Source of the DNA: Heteroscillospira sp050943935
GTDB taxonomy: Bacteria; Bacillota; Clostridia; Oscillospirales; Oscillospiraceae
Assembly (NCBI GenBank): GCA_050943935.1
Contig: JBMNQC010000001.1
Location: 124,001 to 188,000, forward strand
Reading direction: 5' to 3'
Length of the DNA: 64,000 nucleotides
The notes below the pieces were generated by a model. The model saw nothing but the letters and a program-made list of their open reading frames with translations, was not told where the DNA came from and did no database searches. Positions 47,894 through 58,009 of this stretch are shown here, piece by piece. How positions within the stretch are numbered: the first letter of the stretch is position 1; every line of letters starts with the position of its first letter. Made by a program: the position numbers and the translations under genes.

Positions 47894-49855
47894 TTATTCG
47901 TCTTTTGAGGACTTTCCGCCCTTCACGGCGAAGAGGTAGATGGTAAACAGCAGACCGGCGAAGAACAGCAGGCCGCCAATGTTGCCCAGGCTCAGGGTAA
48001 AGCCGAAGAAGTTCTCGGGATTGGTGAGGGCGAGTTTGTGGCCCAGGTTCAGGGGATCGCCGTTAATCTGGCTGATACCCATGGGAATGACGGCGCACAC
48101 AGCCAGCAGGATACCCACAATACCCTCGCCGGCGATGAGTCCGGAGGTAAATAGCACGCCGGACTGTACGCTATCGTTCTTGGCCTTCTCGGAGGAGTAC
48201 TTGCGCTTCTCAAGATACCAGCGCAGCAGGCCGCCGGCCATGATGGGTGTGGACAGGTGGATGGGCAGGTACAGGCCTATGGCGAAGGGCATGACGGGCA
48301 CGCCCAGCACTTCCACGACCAGAGCGATGAACACGCCGGTAAACACAAGAGTCCAGGGCAGATTTCCGCCCATAACGCCCTCTACAACCAGCTTCATGAG
48401 GGAAGCCTGCGCGGCGGGCAGGTCATTGGAGCCGTAGCCCCAGGCGGCGTTGAGCAGGTACAGTATGCCGCCCACGGCCATAGCCGAGATGACGCAGCCG
48501 ATGAGCTCGCCCATCTGCTGCTTTTTGGGAGTGGAGCCCACCAGGAAGCCTGTCTTGAGGTCCTGGGAGGTATCGCCGGCGATGGCGGCGATGATGCAGA
48601 TTAGGGAGCCGATGGTGATGGCCGCCACCATGCCCTCGGAGCCATCTGTGCCTGTAGCTTTGAGCAGCAGGGTGGAAATAAGCAGAGTGGCTATTGCCAT
48701 ACCGGACACGGGGTTGTTGGAAGAGCCTATGAGGCCCACCATACGGGAGGACACGGTGGCAAAGAAGAAGCCGAACACAATGACGATAAGGGCGCTGAAG
48801 AAGTTCAGGGGGATGGCGGGGATGAGCCACAGGGCCACAGCGATAATGAGGACGCCGAGTCCCAGCACGGGCATGGGCAGGTCCTGCTCGGTGCGCAGAG
48901 TGCTGGCGCCGTTCTTTCCGTAGCCGCCTATGGCGTCGCGGAAGGTGCGCACTATGAGGGGCAGAGACTTCACAAGGCTCAGGATGCCGCCGGTGGCGAC
49001 GGCGCCGGCGCCGATGTACTTTACATAGCTGCTCCACAGGCCCCAGGTGCCGTCCTCAGCCCAAAGCTGAGCAAGGGGCACGGTGGCGGGGTAAATGGTC
49101 AGGTCGCTGCCGAACAGGGCGATGAGGGGCATGATAACCAGCCAGGCCAGGGTGCCGCCTGCGAACAGATAGGTGGACACCTTGACGCCGCAGATATAGC
49201 CCACGCCTGCCAGAGCAGGCAGGACGTCCATACCGATACCTGCTCCCTTGTAGGGGGTTATGGTGTAGTCAACCTCTGAGGGGAACAGCTTGAGGCCGTC
49301 GGCGATGAACTTGTAGACGGCAGCGATGCCCAGACCGCTGAACACGGTGGATGCCTTGGCGCCGCCCTCTTCACCGGCAATCAGGACCTCGGCGCAGGCC
49401 TGTCCCTCGGGGTAGGCCAGCACGCCGTGCTCCTTAACTATCAGGGCGCTGCGCAGGGGAACCATGAGCAGCACGCCCAGGACGCCGCCGCACAGGGCGA
49501 TGAGGCCAATCTCAATAAGGGTGGGCACGGAGCACAGGCCCTCGTCAGCCCACATAAACAGAGCCGGCAGGGTGAAGATGGCGCCTGCTGCCACAGACTC
49601 ACCGGCGGAGCCTATGGTCTGAACCATGTTGTTTTCCAGAATGGAGTCGCGCTTGAGTATCTTGCGTATCACGCCCATGGAGATAACAGCCGCGGGGATG
49701 GAGGCGGAAACGGTCATACCCACCTTCAGGCCCAGGTAGGCGTTGGCGCCGCCGAAGATGACGGCCAGGATGGCACCCAGGATGACAGACACGACGGTAA
49801 ACTCGGGCATTACCTTATCAGCCGGGATATAGGGTCGGAATTTCTTATCTTCCAA
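47894..49855 (-). CDS. OPT-family oligopeptide transporter
   Basis: 653 residues, about 15-16 membrane segments. MPEFTVVSVILGAILAVIFGGANAYLGLKVGMTVSASIPAAVISMGVIR is the OPT N-terminus; GLIGSSNNPVSGMAIATLL is the conserved NPxSG-type motif. Imports small peptides using the proton gradient. Confidence 0.92.
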   Translation of the reverse strand: MEDKKFRPYIPADKVMPEFTVVSVILGAILAVIFGGANAYLGLKVGMTVSASIPAAVISMGVIRKILKRDSILENNMVQTIGSAGESVAAGAIFTLPALFMWADEGLCSVPTLIEIGLIALCGGVLGVLLMVPLRSALIVKEHGVLAYPEGQACAEVLIAGEEGGAKASTVFSGLGIAAVYKFIADGLKLFPSEVDYTITPYKGAGIGMDVLPALAGVGYICGVKVSTYLFAGGTLAWLVIMPLIALFGSDLTIYPATVPLAQLWAEDGTWGLWSSYVKYIGAGAVATGGILSLVKSLPLIVRTFRDAIGGYGKNGASTLRTEQDLPMPVLGLGVLIIAVALWLIPAIPLNFFSALIVIVFGFFFATVSSRMVGLIGSSNNPVSGMAIATLLISTLLLKATGTDGSEGMVAAITIGSLICIIAAIAGDTSQDLKTGFLVGSTPKKQQMGELIGCVISAMAVGGILYLLNAAWGYGSNDLPAAQASLMKLVVEGVMGGNLPWTLVFTGVFIALVVEVLGVPVMPFAIGLYLPIHLSTPIMAGGLLRWYLEKRKYSSEKAKNDSVQSGVLFTSGLIAGEGIVGILLAVCAVIPMGISQINGDPLNLGHKLALTNPENFFGFTLSLGNIGGLLFFAGLLFTIYLFAVKGGKSSKDE

Positions 49856-50099
49856 TTTTTTCTCTCCTTATTATCTGTTTTTACTCGTGCTGCGATTTCT
49901 CCACAGACGCGGCTCCGCCCTGTATGCCGTGTCCGTGGAGAAATCCGGCACAAACGGATTCCATTATATTTATTTTTATCACTTTCGTCAAGCTATTCTC
50001 TACTGAGATAGCATATTACCATATTTTAAAGCTATCCTGTTCTATGCTCTCCAGCTAAAAACAGCAACCAACTCTCTTTACCCTGGCTGATACAAACAT

Positions 50100-50141
50100 T
50101 TAAAGGCGCAGCCCTCCGAAATTGGGAGGCTGCGCCTTTAA
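50100..50141. terminator. Strong terminator after the Spo0A-like gene
   Basis: TTAAAGGCGCAGCCCTCC and GGGAGGCTGCGCCTTTAA. The 285 bp from 49856 to 50141 contain this hairpin and AT-rich sequence only, with no other gene. Confidence 0.9.
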
Positions 50142-50501
50142 TTATGCGGCCATGCCGGCGGACAAATACGCCGCCAAAATGGCAATAAAGCCAGCGGGGC
50201 CCGGCTTTTGTTCCAGGGTCCGCCGGGCTATTGTGTTCAGAAGTCCCCGGCGGCTGTTCCATACACCATCGGCGGCTGCGCAAATACCGCGCTCTATTTG
50301 TTCCCGACTTGTTTGATAGTGGGAAGCCACCGCCGGATACAGCCATCTTTCGGCCAGGAGCAGCCTTTCCGGCTGTAAAGCAGCCATATAAACAGAATAA
50401 GCTGTATAGAAGAATCCGGTGCAGTCCGCCTTTATACCCAGCTCGTAAAGCAGGCCGTAAATCTCATTTATTTCCGGTTGTCTATCATGCGGTGTGTCCA
50501 T
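50142..50501 (-). CDS. Orphan Spo0A C-terminal-like DNA-binding protein
   Basis: 119 residues from the ATG at 50501; the frame is open to a TTG at 50609, so the start is uncertain. IYGLLYELGIKADCTGFFYTAYSVYMAALQPERLL...LYPAVASHYQTSREQIERGICAAADGVWN follows the Spo0A effector-domain helices, without any receiver domain. May act on Spo0A-type boxes or be a degenerate paralogue. Confidence 0.8.
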   Translation of the reverse strand: MDTPHDRQPEINEIYGLLYELGIKADCTGFFYTAYSVYMAALQPERLLLAERWLYPAVASHYQTSREQIERGICAAADGVWNSRRGLLNTIARRTLEQKPGPAGFIAILAAYLSAGMAA

Positions 50502-50722
50502 ATTCCAATTTACAGTTTCCCCCTCCGAACTGGTTTTAACACTATTCAGTTGATTTTCATTGCTAAAACCCCGCTTTTCAACAGATTCTATAAAAATCTT
50601 ATTCCGCAAAGAAACTCACTTCCATGAAGTGTGCTTCCTGATATAAATCTTTATTTGCCAGCTTCGCAATAGGAGTGCTATAATTCACTAATAACCCAAA
50701 CTAAGGCTGCGGAGGGTACGGT

Positions 50723-51400
<678 letters not shown>

Positions 51401-51401
51401 T

Positions 51402-52295
51402 ATGTACGCTGTAACCATACTGTTGCTTGCGGCGGCCCTGGCCGCCGTGCTCAGGTACCGCGCCATTACTCTGCGCACTATGAAAACTCTGGATAAAATG
51501 CTGGACTCCGCCATACGGGGCGATTTCGCGCAGGAGCGCTTTGACGAGAGCCGGTTATCCGCCGTGGAAGCCAAGCTCTCCAAATATCTGTCCTCCTCCG
51601 CTGTATCGGCCAGAAATCTGACTGAGGAGAAGGAAAAAATAAAGCAGCTTATAGCGGACATATCCCACCAGACCAAAACCCCAATAGCCAATTTGCTGCT
51701 GTATGCTCAGCTGCTTGAAGAGCAGGAGCTTACCGAGGAGAGCCGCAGCTGCGTGGCGGCTCTGGAGGGCCAGGCAAAAAAGCTGGAAAGCCTTATTCAG
51801 GCCATGGTAAAGACATCACGTCTGGAAACCGGCGTGCTGGCAATGCACACGGAGAGCTCTCCCCTTTCTCCCATACTGGAAAGCGCCGTGGAGCAGCTTA
51901 CGCCAAGAGCCGCCGAAAAGGATATACGCCTCGTTCTTGAGTCCACCGCAGGCTCTGCGGTATGCGACAGAAAATGGACGGAGGAAGCCCTGTGCAATCT
52001 GGTGGACAACGCTGTGAAATACACCCCCGCCGGCGGCTGCGTCACGGTCAGCGCCAGGGAATTTGAACTGTTCAGCTGCATCAGCGTGGCGGACACCGGA
52101 CCCGGCATAGCCGAGGCGGAGCAGGCAAAAATATTCCAGCGCTTCTATCGCGGCAGCGCCAACTACAACGCCGAGGGTGTGGGTATTGGTCTGTATCTTG
52201 TGCGCCAGATAGCCCAGTCCCAGGGCGGATATGTTAAGGTATCGTCTCCCCGATGCGGCGGCGCTGAGTTCTCCCTTTATCTGCCCAGGAGCTGA
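51402..52295 (+). CDS. Sensor histidine kinase
   Basis: 297 residues. One N-terminal membrane segment only (VTILLLAAALAAVL), a linker, the H box LIADISHQTKTPIANLLLYAQLL, N box CNLVDNAVKYTPAG, and G boxes VADTGPGIAEAE and GVGIGLYLVRQIA. The lack of an extracellular domain is typical of intramembrane-sensing kinases that work with ABC transporters, such as the one downstream. Confidence 0.93.
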   Translation: MYAVTILLLAAALAAVLRYRAITLRTMKTLDKMLDSAIRGDFAQERFDESRLSAVEAKLSKYLSSSAVSARNLTEEKEKIKQLIADISHQTKTPIANLLLYAQLLEEQELTEESRSCVAALEGQAKKLESLIQAMVKTSRLETGVLAMHTESSPLSPILESAVEQLTPRAAEKDIRLVLESTAGSAVCDRKWTEEALCNLVDNAVKYTPAGGCVTVSAREFELFSCISVADTGPGIAEAEQAKIFQRFYRGSANYNAEGVGIGLYLVRQIAQSQGGYVKVSSPRCGGAEFSLYLPRS

Positions 52296-52347
52296 AATCT
52301 TTCAAAACTGTCAGATTTCAGAAAGAATGTGGAAAGATTCTTATGCT

Positions 52348-52383
52348 AAAGTCTGTATTGTCGAAAGACAATACAGACTTTTA
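52348..52383 (+). terminator. Terminator/attenuator between kinase and ABC genes
   Basis: AAGTCTGTATTGTC and GACAATACAGACTT, 14 bp perfect with GAAA tetraloop, then TTTT, 19 bp before the ABC start. Confidence 0.88.
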
Positions 52384-52401
52384 ATCGTGGAGGGTTTTAC
52401 T

Positions 52402-53073
52402 GTGACAATTTTGGAAACCAAAGATTTACGAAAGATATACGGCTCCGGAGACACGGAGGTACGGGCTTTGGACGGTGTGAATTTCAGCGTTAAAAAGGGT
52501 GAGTTTGTGGCTGTGGTCGGCACCTCCGGCTCCGGCAAATCCACCCTGCTCCATATGCTCGGCGGCCTCGACCGCCCCACGGCAGGAAAAGTATTTGTGG
52601 AGGACAATGATATTTTCGCTCTGAAGGACGAGGCTCTCACTATTTTCCGCCGCCAGAAAATAGGTTTTGTGTTCCAGAACTACAATCTGGTGCCCGTGCT
52701 GAACGTGTGGGAAAATATCGTACTGCCCATACAGCTGGACGGCAGCACCGTAGACGGGGAATATGTGGAGCGTATCGTGGAGACGCTGGGTCTGGGCGGC
52801 AAGCTGCAAAGTCTGCCCAACAATCTGTCCGGCGGACAGCAGCAGAGAGTGGCCATAGCCAGAGCGCTGGCGGCAAAGCCCGCCATAGTCCTGGCCGACG
52901 AGCCCACCGGAAACCTTGACAGCAGAACCAGTCAGGACGTAATGGGGCTTCTGAAGGTGACCGGCGAGAAATTTGCCCAGACCATAGTGATGATAACCCA
53001 CAACGAGGAAATAGCACAGATGGCTGACCGCATCATCCGCATAGAGGACGGCCGGATTGTAACCAGGGGGTGA
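52402..53073 (+). CDS. ABC transporter ATPase (MacB/LolD type)
   Basis: 223 residues from a GTG at 52402 behind GGAGGG. Walker A VVGTSGSGKSTLL, signature NLSGGQQQRVAIARAL, Walker B IVLADEPTGNLDS, H-loop MITHNEE. Drives the FtsX-like permease that follows. Confidence 0.95.
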   Translation: MTILETKDLRKIYGSGDTEVRALDGVNFSVKKGEFVAVVGTSGSGKSTLLHMLGGLDRPTAGKVFVEDNDIFALKDEALTIFRRQKIGFVFQNYNLVPVLNVWENIVLPIQLDGSTVDGEYVERIVETLGLGGKLQSLPNNLSGGQQQRVAIARALAAKPAIVLADEPTGNLDSRTSQDVMGLLKVTGEKFAQTIVMITHNEEIAQMADRIIRIEDGRIVTRG

Positions 53074-53078
53074 TGGGA

Positions 53079-55748
53079 ATGCTCAAGGTCTCCAACGGCA
53101 AATGCGTCCGCCGCCTGGGGCTGCGGACCATGCGCGCCAATCGCACCAGAAATATCGTCGCCATACTGGCAATCGCTCTTACAGCTCTGCTGTTCACCTC
53201 CCTGTTTACAATAGCCATGTCAATAAACGAGGGCTTCCAGCAGTCAAACTTCCGCATGGTGGGCGGGTATTCCCACGGCGGCTTCAAATATCTGACTGAA
53301 GAACAGTTCAATGAGCTCAGGGACGACCCTCTTATCAAGGAGTGGGGCTACCGCCGCTTTGTTGGCATGCCCTTTGACGTACCCTTCAACAAGGCCCACG
53401 TGGAGGTAAGCTACGCCGACAGGAACGCAGCCAAATGGATGTACTGCAACCCCGTGGAGGGCCGCATGCCCCGGGAGGGCACCAACGAGGCCGCCACCGA
53501 CACCCGTGTGCTTGAGCTTTTGGGCGTGGAGCCGGAGGTCGGCGCCGAGTTCACCATGACCTTTGAGGTAGACGGCCACGAGACCACCCAGACTTTCACT
53601 CTATGCGACTGGTGGGAGTATGACGAGGCCGTGGTGGCCAGTCATGTATTCATCCCTCTCAGTCGGGCGGAGTCCATTTTCCAGGAGGTGGGCCTTATTC
53701 CCGGCCAGGCCAGCGACGGCATGACCGGCAGCTGGAACATGGACGTGATGTTCAAAAGTTCCCTGCATATTGAACGTGACATCAAGCAGGTGCTTTCAAA
53801 CCACGGCTACCAGGATGACAGCCGCGCCGCCGGGGACAACTACATTTCCACCGGTGTAAACTGGGGCTACTCCGGCGCCCAGCTGGCCGACAGCATCGAC
53901 CCGGCCACCCTTCTGGCCATCGCCGCCGTTTTGATACTCATTATCTTCACCGGCTATCTCATTATCTACAATGTTTTCCAGATTTCCGTAACCAACGACA
54001 TCCGCTTTTACGGGCTGCTTAAAACCATCGGAACCACGCCCCGTCAGCTGCGGCGCATAATCCGCCAGCAGGCGCTGCTGCTGAGTCTGGCAGGCATTCC
54101 CCTGGGCCTGGCGGGCGGCTGGCTGGTTGGAGGCGCCCTGACGCCGGTTATCGTCGCCCGGCTCAACGGCGTGGTCACCGTGGTGTCCGGCAGCCCGCTC
54201 ATATTTGTTGTATCCAGCCTGTTCGCCCTGTTCACGGTGCTGCTGTCATGCCGCAAGCCCGGCCGGATTGCGGGCCGGGTCTCCCCGGTGGAGGCCGTGC
54301 GCTACGCCGAGGGCAACAGCATCAAGCGGAAAACGCGGAAATCCTCCGGCTCCGTGTCGCGCCTGGCCATGGCATGGGCCAATCTGGGCCGCAGCCGGAG
54401 CAAGACCGTGGTCACCATCATCTCCCTGTCCCTGGCGGTGGTGCTGCTGAATCTGACCGTCATCTTCACAGGCGGCTTCGACATGGACAAATACCTGGCA
54501 AACAACGTGGTTTCCGACTTCATCCTGGCGGACGCCGGATACTTCCAGGTGGGCGGCGACTACTTTAGTGCCGACATGGCCCTGCCCCCGGAGGTCATCG
54601 ACCATGTAAGCGCACAAGGCGGCCTTACCGAGAGCGGCCGGGTCTACGGCCGCACCAGCGCCGTTCAGGAGTTTGTCACCGAGGACTATTACCGCCAAAT
54701 GCGGTCCCGCTGGAACGACCAGGAGACCCTGAACATGATGGTGGAAGATCATGAGCGAAATGAGGCAGGCCTTCTGGCGGACACCGCCCAGCTCTTCGGC
54801 ATGGAGCCCTTCGCCCTGGACCATCTGAAGGTTCTGAATGGAGACCTGAGCGAAGTCTATGAGCCGGGCAGCCGCTCCATCGCAGCGGTCTACGCCGAAG
54901 ACGACTACGGAAATCCCAGCATGGATTCCCACTGGGCCAAGTTGGGCGATACCGTCACTCTTCGGCATGTGGAGGAATTTGAATACTACGATCCCAACAC
55001 TGGCGAGGTCTACGGTCCCTGGGAGAACGTGCCGGAGGGCGCACCATTCGCCTACCGGGCCAAGGTCTACCGGGACGTGGACTACACGGTAGTCGCCCTG
55101 GTGAGCGTACCCCACGCCCTGAGCTACCGCTACTACGGCAGCGACGAGTTTGTGCTCAACGACCAGACCTTCATCCGGGACACCGGCACCGACAGCGTCA
55201 TGCTCTACGCCTTCAACACCACCAAAGAGGCCAACGGCGCCATGGAGGAGTTCCTGGCGGACTACACCGAAAACCAGAATCCCCAGTTCGACTATGAGAG
55301 CAAAGCCACCTACGCGGCGGAGTTCGAGAGCTTCCGCGCCATGTTCCAGCTGTGCGGCGGCGCGCTGAGCTTCATCGTGGGTCTTGTAGGCGTCCTGAAC
55401 TTCTTCAACGCCATTCTGACCGGAATTATTACCCGGAAGCGGGAGTTCGCCGTGCTCCAGTCCATAGGTATGACGGGCCGGCAGCTCAAGGCCATGCTGG
55501 TGTACGAGGGCCTGTTCTACGCCCTGGGCGCGGTTGCCCTCTCCCTTGTGCTGTCTGTTGTTCTGGGACCTGTGGCAGGTTCAGCCATGAACAGCATGTT
55601 CTGGTTCTTCACCTACCGCTTCACCGTGACTTCAATACTGGCGCTGCTTCCCCTGTTCGCCCTGCTGGGCGCTCTGGTGCCCCTGGCGGTTTACCGCTCT
55701 GCTGCAAAATCCACCATAGTTGAGAGATTGCGTGAAGCCGAGGCCTAA
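53079..55748 (+). CDS. FtsX-domain ABC permease
   Basis: About 889 residues. N-terminal membrane segment, large extracellular domain, a three-helix FtsX block around 285-400 (LLAIAAVLILIIFTGYLIIYNVFQISVTNDIRFYGLLKTIGTTPRQLRR), a second extracellular domain, and a final FtsX block (FIVGLVGVLNFFNAILTGIITRKREFAVLQSIGMTGRQLKAML). Two FtsX blocks in one chain suggest it works with the ATPase alone, in peptide or antibiotic defence. Confidence 0.92.
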   Translation: MLKVSNGKCVRRLGLRTMRANRTRNIVAILAIALTALLFTSLFTIAMSINEGFQQSNFRMVGGYSHGGFKYLTEEQFNELRDDPLIKEWGYRRFVGMPFDVPFNKAHVEVSYADRNAAKWMYCNPVEGRMPREGTNEAATDTRVLELLGVEPEVGAEFTMTFEVDGHETTQTFTLCDWWEYDEAVVASHVFIPLSRAESIFQEVGLIPGQASDGMTGSWNMDVMFKSSLHIERDIKQVLSNHGYQDDSRAAGDNYISTGVNWGYSGAQLADSIDPATLLAIAAVLILIIFTGYLIIYNVFQISVTNDIRFYGLLKTIGTTPRQLRRIIRQQALLLSLAGIPLGLAGGWLVGGALTPVIVARLNGVVTVVSGSPLIFVVSSLFALFTVLLSCRKPGRIAGRVSPVEAVRYAEGNSIKRKTRKSSGSVSRLAMAWANLGRSRSKTVVTIISLSLAVVLLNLTVIFTGGFDMDKYLANNVVSDFILADAGYFQVGGDYFSADMALPPEVIDHVSAQGGLTESGRVYGRTSAVQEFVTEDYYRQMRSRWNDQETLNMMVEDHERNEAGLLADTAQLFGMEPFALDHLKVLNGDLSEVYEPGSRSIAAVYAEDDYGNPSMDSHWAKLGDTVTLRHVEEFEYYDPNTGEVYGPWENVPEGAPFAYRAKVYRDVDYTVVALVSVPHALSYRYYGSDEFVLNDQTFIRDTGTDSVMLYAFNTTKEANGAMEEFLADYTENQNPQFDYESKATYAAEFESFRAMFQLCGGALSFIVGLVGVLNFFNAILTGIITRKREFAVLQSIGMTGRQLKAMLVYEGLFYALGAVALSLVLSVVLGPVAGSAMNSMFWFFTYRFTVTSILALLPLFALLGALVPLAVYRSAAKSTIVERLREAEA

Positions 55749-55769
55749 AGGAGGCTGAGCCTTCAAACA

Positions 55770-55813
55770 AAAAAATTGCAGACGCCGCGCCAAAGCGGTG
55801 TCTGCAATTTTTA
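55770..55813. terminator. Bidirectional terminator
   Basis: AAAAATTGCAGAC-CCGC and GCGG-GTCTGCAATTTTT, between the permease gene and the convergent ZIP gene. Confidence 0.9.
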
Positions 55814-55820
55814 TGTAATA

Positions 55821-56606
55821 TCAGCCGAGCGCCACATCCAGCACCATCATAAGGGCAAAGCCAAGGGCTGTGCCTATGGTGCCCACATTTGAGTGCTCGC
55901 CGGCCTGAGCCTCCGGAATAAGCTCCTCAACCACCACATATATCATGGCTCCTGCGGCAAAGGACAGAATATACGGCAGCACAGGCGTGACCAGGGCGGT
56001 AAGCAGTATGGTAATCCCGGCGCTCACCGGCTCCACAACGCCTGACAAAAATCCTGAGCGGAAGGCTCTGCCTCTGCTCATCCCGGAGCTGACCAGCGGC
56101 ATGGATATGACGGCGCCCTCCGGGAAATTCTGAATGGCTATGCCTATGGCCAGCACCAGAGCGCTTGCTGCGGAAACGCCCTCACCGGACAGCGCCGCCG
56201 CAAGCAGTACGCCCACAGCCATCCCCTCCGGGATGTTGTGGAGAGTTACCGCCAGCACAAGCATGGAGGATTTTTTGAGATTGCAGGCCGTGCCCTCGGG
56301 GCAGTCGGAATTCAGATGCAGGTGGGGAATCACGGTATCCAGTACCAGCAGAAAGGCTATGCCGCCCAGAAATCCAGCGGCAGCCGGCAGCCAGGCTATG
56401 CCGCCGCTTTGCTCCGACATATCGATGGCGGGTATGAGCAGCGACCAGACGGAAGCCGCCATCATCACTCCTGAGGCAAAGCCCAGCAGAGCTTTTTGCA
56501 CGGACGGCTTCATTTCGCCGCGGAGGAAGAACACCATTGCCGCGCCGAGAGTGGTTCCAAGCATGGGCAGCAGCAGGCCGGGGAGTATCTTCAAAAAACT
56601 GCTCAT
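55821..56606 (-). CDS. ZIP-family metal transporter
   Basis: 261 residues, eight membrane segments. LAVTLHNIPEGMAVG and AIQNFPEGAVISMPL are the metal-site helices 4 and 5. Likely imports zinc or related divalent metal. Overlaps the trxB gene stop by 4 bp, so probably cotranscribed with it. Confidence 0.92.
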   Translation of the reverse strand: MSSFLKILPGLLLPMLGTTLGAAMVFFLRGEMKPSVQKALLGFASGVMMAASVWSLLIPAIDMSEQSGGIAWLPAAAGFLGGIAFLLVLDTVIPHLHLNSDCPEGTACNLKKSSMLVLAVTLHNIPEGMAVGVLLAAALSGEGVSAASALVLAIGIAIQNFPEGAVISMPLVSSGMSRGRAFRSGFLSGVVEPVSAGITILLTALVTPVLPYILSFAAGAMIYVVVEELIPEAQAGEHSNVGTIGTALGFALMMVLDVALG

Positions 56607-57547
56607 ATCCGGTTCCAGCTCCCGTATGCAAGCTCTGCAAGATACTCCTCCGCAAAGTGGGCGGCAGAAGCTCCGTCGGCCACGGCTGTTACAACCTGAC
56701 GCAGAGCCTTGGTGCGGACATCGCCCACGGCGTAGACTCCTGAAACGGAGGTTTTTGTGGTTTCATCGGCAATTATATAGCCTGCGGCGTCCAGCTGAAG
56801 CTGAGCGCCCACCAGATCGGAGGCCGGCTTGCGGCCTATGCTGACGAACACACCGTCGCAGTTCAGGGTGCTCTCCTCTCCGGTAATCACATCCCGGAGC
56901 TTCAGCCCTGTCAGCTTGCCGTCGCTGAGAAGCTCCGTAACCGTGCTGTTCCAGCGGAAAGACACATTGGGCGCATTGAACAGGGGCTCGTGGTATATCT
57001 TGGTGGCGCGCAGGCTGTCCCGCCGGTGGACGACAATCACCTTCTCCGCAATGCGGGAGAGAGTGAGCGCGTCCGCCGCCGCGGAGTTGCCTCCGCCCAC
57101 CACGGCAACGGTCCTGCCCTTATAGAACATACCGTCGCAGGCCGCGCAGTAGTTTACGCCCCGGCCCACCAGCTCCTTTTCTCCTGAAACTCCCAGTTCT
57201 CTGGGGCTTGCTCCCGTGGCAAGGACCACGGTTTTGGCGTAAAATACTCCCTCGCTGGTCTCCACGGTCTTGACATCGCCTGTCAGCTCCACGGCGGTGA
57301 CATCGGCAAGCTCCGTCCTTGCGCCGAAGCGCTCCGCGCCCTGCTGCATCTTCTCTCCCAGGGTAAAGCCGTCCACACCGTCCTCAAACCCCGGGTAATT
57401 ATCTATCTGGGCGGTGAGGGCCATCTGCCCTCCCGCTGAGAGCTTTTCCAGCACCAGGGTATCCAGCCCCGCTCTGGCGGCATACAGGGCGGCTGTGTAG
57501 CCGCCGGGACCGCCGCCTATGACTATCATGTCATGGATATGCTTCAT
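56603..57547 (-). CDS. trxB: Thioredoxin reductase-like flavoprotein
   Basis: 314 residues. FAD motif VIGGGPGGYTAALYAARAG, redox pair in NYCAACDGMFYKG (CAAC rather than the common CATC), NAD(P) motif VAVVGGGNSAAADALTL, and VYAVGDVRTKALRQVVTAVADGA. Reduces the thioredoxin encoded 9 bp upstream. Confidence 0.93.
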   Translation of the reverse strand: MKHIHDMIVIGGGPGGYTAALYAARAGLDTLVLEKLSAGGQMALTAQIDNYPGFEDGVDGFTLGEKMQQGAERFGARTELADVTAVELTGDVKTVETSEGVFYAKTVVLATGASPRELGVSGEKELVGRGVNYCAACDGMFYKGRTVAVVGGGNSAAADALTLSRIAEKVIVVHRRDSLRATKIYHEPLFNAPNVSFRWNSTVTELLSDGKLTGLKLRDVITGEESTLNCDGVFVSIGRKPASDLVGAQLQLDAAGYIIADETTKTSVSGVYAVGDVRTKALRQVVTAVADGASAAHFAEEYLAELAYGSWNRI

Positions 57548-57556
57548 GCCGTCACC

Positions 57557-57880
57557 TCACTTGTCCAGGTGTTCCTGAATAAAGGCCTCGATCTTCGCCT
57601 TGGAGTCCGGTGCGGTAATGGAGCCGAGAGCCTGTCCGTTCCGGTAGAGCACAAAGGTCGGCACCAGTTCTATCCTTTCCTGCTCGGCCAGCTTGGGCTC
57701 ATCGTCTATATTCACCTGCCCTATTGGCAGCTCCCCGCCGTACTGTCCGGCCAGCTTCTCAAGGGCGGGAGCTATCCGGCGGCAGTATACGCACCAGGGC
57801 GCCATAAATTCCACCAGCACGGGACCTCCGCCCTGCACACTTTTATTGAACTGCTCGGTATTCATAATCATTATAGCCAT
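57557..57880 (-). CDS. Thioredoxin-like protein, CVYC active site
   Basis: 107 residues: VLVEFMAPWCVYCRRIAPALEKLAG with a non-standard CxxC dipeptide, and the cis-Pro region ELVPTFVLYRNG. Paired with its own reductase; the canonical CGPC thioredoxin is encoded separately at 61548, so this pair may serve a special partner. Confidence 0.9.
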   Translation of the reverse strand: MAIMIMNTEQFNKSVQGGGPVLVEFMAPWCVYCRRIAPALEKLAGQYGGELPIGQVNIDDEPKLAEQERIELVPTFVLYRNGQALGSITAPDSKAKIEAFIQEHLDK

Positions 57881-57962
57881 TTTACACAGCTCCTTTCTTT
57901 TGTTTTTTAAGTATACCCCATATACGCGTTTTCTTCCGTGATTTTATCACCATGAATAATAT

Positions 57963-57999
57963 AAGCTCCCGCCGGCACAAAGCCGACAGGAGCTTTTTG
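57963..57999. terminator. Terminator of the ferredoxin-rubrerythrin gene
   Basis: AAGCTCC-CGCCGGC and GCCGACAGGAGCTT with TTTTT on the plus strand; also usable on the minus strand. Confidence 0.7.
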
Positions 58000-58009
58000 C
58001 AGAAATTTA

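Noticed and set aside
49856..50141. T-box or riboswitch upstream of the OPT transporter
   Set aside because: No conserved core recognised; the only strong structure is a plain terminator for the neighbouring gene.
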